In this document: piece by piece, positions 32,601 to 42,607 of the stretch
How the letters are laid out: the number at the start of each line of letters is the position of its first letter
Numbering within the stretch: the stretch's first letter is position 1
Notes under the pieces: model-generated
Databases searched by the model: none
What the model saw: only the letters and a program-made list of their open reading frames with translations
Told to the model about the DNA's origin: nothing
From: Lingula anatina
Lineage: Eukaryota; Brachiopoda; Lingulata; Lingulida; Lingulidae
NCBI RefSeq assembly: GCF_001039355.2
Contig: NW_019775507.1
Location: 111,874 to 154,480, forward strand
Direction: 5' to 3'
Length of the DNA stretch: 42,607 nucleotides
Position numbers and translations under genes: made by a program

Positions 32601-33755
32601 ACATTGTAAAGGAAGACGTGTCTTGAACAAGGATTTGATGGCAGTGCATTACTGTCTTCGTTCCGAGAGAAAGTTAGTTATGATTTCAAGGAAACAGATA
32701 GGAATATGGTCAGAGCTTACTGTTCCAAGAACTTATCATGGCTAGATATTCCATAACCAGGCTGTTTCTGCTTACAGGTTGGGTATTCATATACACACAC
32801 ATGGCGGTTTACAAAAAGTGCAATATATTCAGTGTGTTTGAAGTTGGGATGCGGGCTGTTCGTCTGAGCAAATCCTCTCGCACTGTGTTACAGGTGGTCT
32901 CTTTCTTTTTAAAAAGATTAATATCATATTTGATATGTTTGCAGTTGTAAATAAGTTTGAATGCTTAAAATATAAATAATGCAGGTTTTTGGAACCCCTT
33001 TCAGATTATCTAAGCGTCTGGGTGCTTAATAGAGCCCTCGGTCACATTGAACACTATGGCTATCTTTGGACGTACGTGAAAAACTGAAGTGTGAGTAAAA
33101 TTAATTCACATTAATTCAAAACTTAAATAGGTGGAGCTCGCATTAAACTTAACAATAAAAGAAAATGTGTATGAATAGACTGAAATATACTTGGTGGATT
33201 GAGATGTGGAGGCGTAGGAATGACTGATTAACATGACTAGCATCTAGAACCACCTGAAGAGACAACCATAAACAAACGCGTTTTTTCATCAGCACCTTTC
33301 CCAAGCGCTAATTGCCTTATTACCCGTATGATGTTATTAGCAACCAAAAGTCGATTTTTATCGTTTCAAACCGCTCTTCAATTCAGTACAATAAAAATCG
33401 GAGGATCTTCTTGTTGGCTTATCTTTTCCCGACTGTTTTCCCTAAATGTTTGGTAAAGGTTGTGGAATGTCTTCCTTAAATTTATTCCTTAAAATTTTCT
33501 TAATTCGCCATTAACGAAGTAAATAGGTTAGACATGTTATTTCGAGAAAGGAGGGAAACAATTTGTTCTCTTTAATTGTGGGTGGTCGACTCTGTACTCT
33601 ATTTTAAACTGAATTTGATTGACCAGTGGTTCTGATGTGTCATCAGTAAGATTGTGAAATTTTAATGATTTTTTAACAAGATCCTTTCTAGGAAAGACAC
33701 TCGGAATTACCTATAAACTACGACAAGGAAGGATCATCTTATAGGTGAATATTCT

Positions 33756-33777
33756 GAGAGAGAGAGAGAGAGAGAGA
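33756..33777 (+). repeat. (GA)n tract, left of the MITE pair
   Basis: GA run ending exactly at the left end of the composite element; it continues as (AG)n at 34222. Confidence 0.9.
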
Positions 33778-34219
33778 CACCCCATTTCCATAGATTTTTA
33801 GATCGATCTATCCCTGTGGGGAGTCTCACTAGATTACTGTCAGCTTGGCCGGCTTAAGCGTCTGTCCATCCTACTAAAAGCTGTAAGGGGGTAATTAACT
33901 ATGGTGCCCGCTCGGCTGACTGCAATTTAGCGTGAACCCCCAGGGAGTTAGGTCGATCTAAAACTTAATCTTTAGATCGATCTAAGGTGTACTCCCAGAG
34001 ATTTAGATCGATCTAGAGATTAAAATTTAGATCGACCTAACTCCCTGGGGGTTCACGCTAAATTGCAGTCAGCACCTTAGTTAATTACCCCCTTACAGCT
34101 TTCAGTAGGCGGGACAGACGCTTAAGCCGGCTAAGCTGACAGTAATCAAGTGAGACTCCCCACAGGGATAGATCGATCTAAAATCTATGGAAATGGGGTC
34201 TAAATCTCTGGGAAAGCAC

Positions 34220-34221
<2 letters not shown>
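33778..34221. mobile_element. Nested, inverted pair of the GATCGATC MITE forming a near-palindrome
   Basis: The outer copy runs from CACCCCATTTCC at 33778 and is broken at 33985; its last bases (CTAAATCTCTGGGAAAGCACC) continue at 34200. Between them, 33986-34199 is a second copy in the opposite direction (starts GGTGTACTCCCAGAG, ends GGAAATGGGGT). CTAA (or TAA) on both sides of the inner copy is its likely target duplication. The two arms are highly similar over about 200 bp. Related to the single copy at 9914-10130. Confidence 0.85.

Positions 34222-34272
<51 letters not shown>
34222..34272 (+). repeat. (GA)n tract, right of the MITE pair
   Basis: Uninterrupted AG run starting at the right end of the composite element, followed by purine-rich sequence to about 34370. 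Confidence 0.95.
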
Positions 34273-34273
<1 letters not shown>

Positions 34274-35249
34274 GAGAAGGAGATAGCGAGGGAGGAAGAA
34301 GTGAAAGCAAGGGGGAGCAAATCACGGACAGGGGTGGGTACGGAGAAGAGGGGGGCGCAAGAGTTAAGACAGTTACAAACCTATTTTTCCTCAAAGATTG
34401 CACAATAGTAAAACCACATTTGACGCAATAATAATAATATTTTTGGTTAGGATGGGGTTCCACCTTTTATTAATTGCTAATTATCTGTTTCCTTATGTCG
34501 TTAATGTTTGTTAAGCAGCGCCCAAGTGAATGCTTTAAGTCACGCTTCTGTGTACACGGTAAGTATACAGAAAAAACTCAAAATTATTACAGTTTCTGAT
34601 ATAGTGATGGAATTGATGAGTGGATGAAATTTAGGCTAACTCTATACTGACTGTCAAAGTGACCGCTTGGCCGCCACCATACTCATAATGACACCATAAA
34701 CAAACTTATTAATAAGACAGATTTCTCGTCAAAACCCTCACTCACCGCTGTAATACACTGTATCTGAGCCAATCAATGGTAGGTAAGGCCACGCAGAAGT
34801 AACCGTGTACCTATACAACCGTATCTAAGCTCCTACCACGCACGTGTTTCTCACTATTTATTCTGATGTAATGAAGTGCGGGTGGATCTAAATTTAGAAA
34901 GCTATTTCACCCGAACAAAAATGTAGATGTATTGATGTCGAACAAAGTTAAACACGAGCGTGAAATATAGCATTAAAAGATAAAATCTGTTTTACATTCC
35001 TCTGTTGTGTGGTTTACGTGTCTGAAGTGACTTCTTTCTTTACCATGGTATATTGACTCTCATGTCTGAAGGCGTTGTCCTAATGCTTTTATTGTAATCC
35101 CTATAGATTTTTTAGGGTTCAATAATCTAAATATAAGGATTGAATATAATGTGACAATTGAAGTTTGGTACCTCTATGTCCGATGACAAAAGGACATTGG
35201 ACGTTAAGCATGAGGGTCAAGGTTCGATTATTATAATTGTTAATAATAT

Positions 35250-35292
35250 TTATAATTATTATTATTATCATTATTATTATTATTATTATTAT
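35250..35292 (+). repeat. (TTA)n microsatellite
   Basis: ATT/TTA trinucleotide run with one interruption (ATCATT) near 35268. Confidence 0.9.
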
Positions 35293-36738
35293 CAAACAAC
35301 GGTTCTTCTCCAATTTCCACGCTCTCGGGCTTCAATTTTGTGAGGTTTTATTGTCTTACCTGCCATAGTTTGTTTTCCTGGCGTATCTAGGCGCACCCGG
35401 AAAACGCAGATTTTCTGCAGTCTCACATTTATTGTGTACACTATCTTTGTAGCTCAATGATTTTTCAGAAAAAAAAAACAGGCCCAGCTATATCATCATA
35501 CAGCTTAAAATACAATGACATAGAATGACAGGAAATTCATGAATAAATCATTCGTGTCATTCTGCACCACCCTAAACTTATCGATACTCGTTGCGGCATA
35601 TTCCATTGGATACCAAAATTATGTTTCTAACAAATGGTCACACAAAGCATCGGAAATGTTAATAAAACATGTGGCCGTAACCCAAACAATGAAACCAAGC
35701 GGCGTCATACTCCAAATATTACCGGTTGTCAAAAAAAAAAAAAAAAAAAGGTAAGTCATGAAGAAGTACCAGACATTGTTCGGGGGTATCGGAATTGACT
35801 GAATAATCACAAATTCTTAATCAATCACCCGGTTGCGGTCCGCGGTGTCAAAAGCTTGATCCTTTATGCGGAAGGTCGCCATTGGAAAGTTTGTAAACAT
35901 ACCAAGGCATATTAAGCCTTGTAAAGCGTCTATCTGGTGGTCGGTACTTAGCCGACGGCGCGTGTCGTTTTCACCAAAGCCCGTTGCCACAAGTGCACTT
36001 CGTAAATGGGCATTTAATTACAACAAGTGGTTTCAACTAAGTCTTCTAATAGTAGAGTAAGTCAATTGTTAATCTTACTTTATCATGTTTCACAGGCTGA
36101 TACATTTTTTATTACCAAACGCGAGGCAATTATTTTCAATCCCTTCTTGTTACAAAAAGAAGTTATATATAACATTAATAAGGGTACTCATAACTAGCAT
36201 TATGGAGTGCTTGAATGTTACGGCGCTATTATTGTTAATCTAATCAGACAAACTTGAAAATAACGAGAAAATAACATATCACTTCCGTTTATGGGTCTCA
36301 CAGTGGCTTAGTGTGGATTTTATTACAAGCGAACGCCAGCTTTCGTCTTTCACGTTAGCAGCTGAAGACACTGGTAGATCAGCCACTAATATTAATATTA
36401 TCGAATCCATTAAACCGCAGTCTTTCTTAGTGTTATTACCATAGAAACTCACTGTTTATCATTTTAGTATCCAATAGCAACAAAACAAATACAAGTTCCT
36501 TTCGATCGTTTAAATCACTGAAAATCCGTAATTGTTACGTATTTTTTGTAAATTGTCAAGAATTAAAAATTTGCCTCCTTATAGAGGGTAGTAAGATCCG
36601 CAGCTAAGGGCAAGGAATTTTTTTATTTTTTCTATTGCATTTTATCTATCGGGTATTTTATTTTGGTTAATCACATCATAAAATGCTTGATAAATCTCAT
36701 TCCTTTACATCAAGAACTTTTTTACTTCTTGCCTAAAC

Positions 36739-36858
<120 letters not shown>

Positions 36859-39461
36859 TGCGAGTAAAACGATTACGCGCGTAATTTCACACATGTATGA
36901 TCTGTTATGTATATACCTGACGTTGGATTATATAATGGCGTTCATTTTTAGCTTTTAATAACGACGATGCATTGATCTCACATGTGGCTTTATTTAGAGT
37001 TAATTGCCATTTATTTATATCTTTATATTCACACAATGGAGATTAACTGCATGGATGAACTCATATTATGTATTCTGAAAGAAAAATGAAATATTTTCTG
37101 TTCTTTCAGCTTAATATTTTTTCAAGGTAAGACCACGTGTACTGGGTAGACAGCAAACTGGACATCATGAGCTGCTAAATCATTAACGACCACTAGCAGA
37201 ATAGCTCTTTTCTCTGCATGTTTTGATAGTAAACGGGGGTGAAATTATCTCCAATTACTTGGTGTTGGCTTAATAAGATTCCTCGTTTTATGAGTCACGG
37301 ATATTTGCCACTTTTCAACCAGAAACGTCTGTGCCGACCCAAATTGGTTAAATACAAAACACCGGCAATAGTTTTCACAGTTTTTTACTTAAGGTTGAGT
37401 CAGCGTTTCGCTATCGCTGACACTAGGTGAGATAGCTGTAATCGCAGAGTTATCTTCAATGCTATGTGCTAATGATGTTGCTGAAGCCACCTCAAAGCGC
37501 GCAGAACGTTCTCGGAGACCTTCCATTTTCTTTGAATTGTATTGACACCCTGTGGCTTCTGTCTTCAATTTCGTTGAAAAAACAAATTATTTTTGGCTTA
37601 ACTTGCATCCATGAAGTGGGGTAATAAGGCAATGAATGTCTGCATCGTTATCTTAGCGTTATCTCAACTATTGTTACGACTTATACGGAAATACCACAAC
37701 TATCTAAAAAGTTAAATGCTCGCACCTGTCTCTTGTTTGCAATAAAAACAAGGGCAACATTATAATTCTATATAGGAGCAGTAACACCTTGAAAACTACT
37801 TCTGTCTCCTTTTGTACTCCCATGTGCTTTACGCAACGTTATCTAATTATAAATTAAAAGAAAAAAAGAAAAATACATTAGAACATTAAATTTGCTAAAT
37901 GTGATTAAATTTGTTAAATGTGATGCCGTTTTTTAGTCTACAAGTCTGAAATTGAGGCAGTTTGATAATTGAAATACAAGAAAGCAAATCTCATTTGAAA
38001 CTTTTTTATCGGCAATCAAGCAATTGAAATATGGATATGTGGCTATAAGACAGATAAACAAATAACCAAACAACACAAAAACTCAAGTGCCACATACACA
38101 TCATTGCTTGACATGATTGTCGAATTGAACTGTCACAATGAATAACAATATTAACTGATATGCCGCATAGCATGAACTGACACATCAAACTATCTTAAAA
38201 AGTGTAAAACAATTGCTTTTGTTTTTGCTTTAAGGTAGGGGGAAGGGGGGGGGGTGGAGACGTGACCGCTTCGCCAACAAAGCAAAGTATTTTTTCATCG
38301 ACGTAGAAAACTACGGGGCCTTTTGAACTAGATTTTTATATTGTTGTTACAGTACATACAGTTTAAATTATGAGCCAAAACACTGTACAGTGACTTCTGA
38401 ATTATCAGAATAATAGTTATAACTCAGTAGATGCATGGCTTTGTCTGCCAAGATCTCTTCGTTTGAAGTAGGCAATTATAGGGGTGGGTGGGGGGGGGGG
38501 TCCAAGCCTGTTGAAGAAACTAGAAATAGTGTGGCAATCAGTCAGATATTCTTTACGTAGACTTCCGCATGCCATTCGCGAAAAGTGGTCTGTTTACAAT
38601 GTGTTTATGCCCCTCCACACCGGACCATTACATACCTCTTGCCTGCCTCTTTTAACCGAGATAAACTCATCTTCGTGATGACGAATCAGACAGATCGCGG
38701 GCTAATGGTCTTCGTAATTAACAGAGAATGCGTTGACCTTGGAGTAAAAAAAAATACTTTTTTTTATTTAAATGCACTGTTATGTCGATAGTTCAATCGA
38801 TCCCAGGTAGCGGTAGCAGTAGTACAGTGGTCGTAGTCGGCCGGTTGTAACCAAAGCAGTATAAACAGCAAAAGATACAGAGCGAATGCATTGTTTTGGT
38901 ACCTTTTATAACACCCTTCCTCTCGCTTTATTTATAATTTTACCTGGCATGCCGCCACAAGAATTCGGAAATGAATAGATGAGGGATGTTTAAGTCGGTG
39001 AAACAAGACGCCAGTGTGGTGTGACATGGCGTGACAATTAAACTTATACTCTTATTGATTGACATAGCTCTCTCTCCATATCGCGCACGTTATCATATAC
39101 CTTATTCTTTTTATTATTTACCTTGTTTTGTCTAGCAAGCTAGAACACTGTATTGCAGGTGGGTGGATGGTTTCTCAATTTAATTCTCTTTTTTTTTTTT
39201 GATAATACGAAAGTCATTATTTGATCTAAATAACTGTATCTGTTGTATATTTCAACACAAAAATATTTGAGTAATATATGTTAAAGCATACAAATATTTG
39301 TTCAATTGATAGCGTTATGATTATACAGTAAAGTATTCGGAAGCAAAAGAAAGTAGGTCAGACGAAAACGTGAGTAATTTTCAAAGCATGGTGTGATAAT
39401 TCCCCCATCAAGCTAATATATTAGCTGTCAACAAGTTGATATTTTTAGATCAAAGAGATAT

Positions 39462-39469
<8 letters not shown>

Positions 39470-39500
<31 letters not shown>
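39470..39500 (+). repeat. (GA)n microsatellite
   Basis: Uninterrupted GA run; a C-run follows further on at 39809-39824. Confidence 0.95.
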
Positions 39501-39503
<3 letters not shown>

Positions 39504-40590
39504 CAAGAATGAAATAGGAAAAAAAAGAGAGATTCCAATTAAATGACACAAAATGAAAGAAAATAAGATGGAGGTAATATACGTCAGTGCAGATCTGCCT
39601 GAAGTCTGTTTCACCATCCGTTCTTCCGTTTTTATCTGTCTGTCTGTCCATTCCTCTATCTGTTTGTCTGTCTACTGTGTATTCGCCCTTCTAACCATTC
39701 ACTTGAACTACATTTCCATTTTTTTCGAAAAGTGGCGCTTTATTCTTCGTATTTCTCCGCATCACATTAAAACTTATGTCAGCCTATTGCACAATGCCTA
39801 GAATACCCCTCCCCCCCCCCCCCCACTCCCCGCCATTGGGCCATTGCCCTATTTTCTATATGCTAACACAGACTGACTGAGCCTATAGCTATATCTCTCA
39901 CAAGTCTCCGCTGTAATAAATTCGCTCATACTTCAGGTGATGGGCGCTATGCTCTTGCTTTACGCACGAGCTTACATTAGTAGACCAATTTTTCAATATG
40001 TTCGTTGATTGTGAGGCCTGGGAAAAACATATGCCGTGTACAAGTATAGAAACCACCTGTGCGTTTTCAGTGAAATCGATTTGGAGTATCAAAAGCCTTA
40101 TTTGAAATTCCGAGAAAGCAGCATTGGGAAAAATAGCCCGATCACCTTTTCACGTGTTTTCGCTTGCCTCTTCACCCGCCGTAATGTCTATAACGGCGAT
40201 TCTTCAATGTTTTCTATCGTATTTGTGAAATGGGCAATTTATGAACCGGCACAATGCTAGATATTATGGAATTTTTAAAAAATGCTGTCCCTGCACTCCA
40301 ATGAATTTGATATGACATGACCCTTGATGAAACACGTATCCGTTTCTACTTTGGGGGAAAAAAACTTTTCGGAAAAATGTTGTTAAAGCTCTATTGAATC
40401 TTTTTTACCAGCATTTCTGCCCTCTTTTACCAGTTTTTATATGAAATGGAATGATTTTACAAAGAAAGGATCTTACGGTTTTACTTAGAGTTGGAATGTT
40501 TCTCCTTGCAGGGGACTTCTTCAACCTAGGATTCAAAATAAAGCTTTATTTTGGATCCTAGCTTCAACATACCGGCACCGACACCAGGGA

Positions 40591-40890
40591 GATGCCCCCT
40601 GCTTCCATCTTCTGTCTCTATTCCTTAAACTTGAATTATCCCCATCTCTTTATCTACTTACTTGTCTATTTCAGCATTACTAGCATATTTTTTTATAATG
40701 GTTGTGGCTTAATAGGTACTATATAAATATAATTACATAAGGCATCCCCTGCCTCTGTCTTCTGTCGCTAGTCCGTACACTTACATTATCATCATCTCTT
40801 TATCTATCTATTTATCTATTTCAGCACTAGTATATTTTTTACAATTTGGCTGTGACTTAACAGGTACTATATACATATAATTATATAAGG
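40591..40890 (+). repeat. Tandem duplication, two units of 150 bp
   Basis: Unit 1 begins at 40591 (ATGCCCCCTGCTTCCATCTT) and unit 2 at 40741 (CATCCCCTGCCTCTGTCTT). Shared in the same order: TTCTGTC, CATCTCTTTATCTA, CTATTTCAGCA, TAGTATATTTTTT or its variant, GGTACTATATA and ATATAATTA. Divergence suggests an old duplication. Confidence 0.85.
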
Positions 40891-42607
40891 GACAATATGC
40901 ATATATAATAGATACATTATACATATATAACATATAACAATGCAATGACACTTCAGTATGCCTGCATACTAAGGTTGATAAAGCTGAAACTCTGCTGGAT
41001 TGGTTATATGTGGTGACTGATAGAGCGTTGCACCCCTAACATTAGTGCAGATGGCAACACAATTTGCCAGTGATTTATTTAAATTGTGTCAACAATATAT
41101 GGTCTATAATCCACAATTTCACTCTTAGTGAGTTTCCCTCATTATCATTTATAGGCAGGGAACGCAAAGGACAATGCTCCGAAAAGCGGATCTCGTCTTC
41201 AACTCCCATTTCAAACAGTTGTAGTTTATCTGAAAGCTGAATTCCATCGTGTTTCTTTCGCCCACCCTCCTCAAATATTTTGAAAAGGATAAAGTCTAGC
41301 AGAGCACGGTTTTAAAAAAGGTTGCAGCACAAAGGTTTAGGTTACCATATCTCTATGTAGTGCATTGAAAAATGAGCTCCTTCAATCAGGGGTTCAGAAG
41401 TTACGGGCTATGACGTATTTGGCACGCATCGAGTTACAGGTAGTGGGAGTGAGAAATTCAATACCCTACAAACATATCAGCTGAACGGCCTCTCAGGCTA
41501 ATCAATTTAGAATTGACCTGTTTTTATTTACTCTTTTTTTTCTTATCGGTAGTTATACTTGCGAATATGAATTCTTTTACATCTAAAATTCAATCCATGT
41601 TAAAAATACCTGCAGGATTTTATTTCGTGTTAAGTGGTGTGCGTTTTTATTGGTTCTCACTAAGAAGTAAGGTAATGCATAAAATAATCCCTCCTCCCTT
41701 TTAAAAATTTTGAATCCACCCTTATAATGATATGTGCACATTAGGGCGTGGTATACCCCGCCCGTATCTAATGGTAGGCGAGGGCACGGTTAGGTGTGGC
41801 TCACTTATTAAGTGGTTCAACAACACAATGATTATACCCAAGAGCATTAAAAATGTATTGGTAAAATTGGCTTAAACGTACCCTTTCACGAATAATGCAC
41901 TTTCCAATTGACATTGATAGCTGGCATTGACAAATTTTGGCGCGTGTTAATTCTTGTAATAGGCGTTTCGGTGTGCCGTTTGTAAAAGGAATAGGGGATC
42001 AAAAATGTACACGCAAGTGCACACTTGGGTAGTCAATCACCTCCAAAACAAGAAGGACTTGTTCCCATTTGTTAAATGGACCTACATGTACCGGCCAAAA
42101 TTAGTGAAAGGGCATACAGTTGTAAAGACGATGCCGGGGCTGGCAAGGGGCCAGAAAAGTTCACCAGGTGCCTTTCAATCTTTTTTCTTCTCAGTTGGGA
42201 CACAGACAGTGACAGTTATTCTGGTTTTACTAACAGCCATCTCTCCCTGCTGCGTGTTTTCTATCAAATGGGCAGATCAAAAAAAGGCCCCCAAACTTGA
42301 TTGTTTAATTCTTCCAATTCATCATGCACATTTTAATGTTAAATTTAAATTCGATATACACGTGCTGGTGAGTTACCCTTTTTATGTGCAAACATGTCGG
42401 CCTAGAGTACTTCAAAGTTTAGTGGATACTTGAATTATAACCCCAAACGTTCTTATAGGTTACAGACACACGTAACATAAATGTAACTTGACTCTCGACG
42501 CGGGTGTGTATATTGACGCTGGCTCTTCACTGTGCAGACTTCTTGAATCTAATATGCGAGAGTGGGGGAATCTGTAAATTATGAGTAGAGTCTAGTAGTG
42601 GGAGTCA
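40891..42607. other. Gene-free right end of the window
   Basis: AT-rich, with ATATAT words near 40900-40940. The longest open frame, 42005-42433 (+, 142 codons), resembles no family I know and has mixed composition; it is not called as a gene. Confidence 0.5.

Larger units (their letters stand above)
28216..33755. other. Gene-free region with microsatellites
   Basis: Apart from the microsatellites listed, pyrimidine-rich stretches (C-run and CT near 30053-30100, T-run near 30107) and a CAGGGGCGAATTTCACACAG word at 30942 that resembles a hAT-type terminus without a partner, nothing is recognised. Confidence 0.55.

Noticed and set aside
34187-34463. ORFs of Glu-Arg or Ser-Leu repeats
   Set aside because: Translations of the GA microsatellite.
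42005-42433. 142-codon plus-strand ORF near the right end
   Set aside because: No recognisable domain, no supporting exon neighbours, and an overlapping 74-codon frame of similar quality; probably chance, though transcript data could change this.

Overview
This is a window of nuclear DNA from an animal, most likely an invertebrate. It is AT-rich. Its two recognisable protein-coding genes are split into short exons by standard GT...AG introns, and the rest is microsatellites, small inverted-repeat transposons and one decayed retrotransposon. I cannot name the species. The DIRS-type retroelement and the number of MITE-like elements fit many marine invertebrates (molluscs, cnidarians, lancelets), but that is inference only.

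Layout. Positions 1-2235 are non-coding repeats (a diverged ~175 bp tandem array, a short duplication, a small CAGGGG-ended element). Positions 2236-14109 (+) hold ten exons of DLST, the E2 dihydrolipoyl succinyltransferase of the mitochondrial 2-oxoglutarate dehydrogenase complex. The first exon or exons, with the start codon and most of the mitochondrial presequence, lie upstream and were not found. The 5.4 kb intron 5059-10492 is a transposon sink: an antisense, internally deleted DIRS-like element (6317-8285), a ~0.55 kb direct duplication (8375-9040 and 9291-10200), and a 217 bp MITE inside the second duplicate. Positions 14110-18750 separate the two convergent genes and hold two more inverted-repeat elements (15400-15623; 15677-16031). 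Positions 18751-24414 (-) hold a complete seven-exon gene for an RDH11/12/13-type short-chain dehydrogenase, with a plausible CRE/CCAAT/GC-box promoter at 24560-24760. Positions 24800-42607 contain no gene I can support: microsatellites, a 168 bp CAGGGGCGG-ended MITE (28048-28215), a near-palindromic nested MITE pair inside a GA tract (33778-34221), and a 150 bp tandem duplication (40591-40890).

The two genes have no evident shared pathway. DLST is TCA-cycle core metabolism in the mitochondrial matrix; the RDH-like protein should be a membrane-anchored NAD(P)-dependent oxidoreductase. Both exon sets were assembled by eye. Every splice junction keeps the reading frame, and the predicted proteins keep family motifs across all exons. 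The observations I rate highest are the Ser-to-Ala change at the catalytic serine position of the RDH-like enzyme, its ~51-residue C-terminal tail, and the MITE whose unoccupied counterpart sits about 1 kb away in a duplicated repeat. I found no novel multi-gene system.
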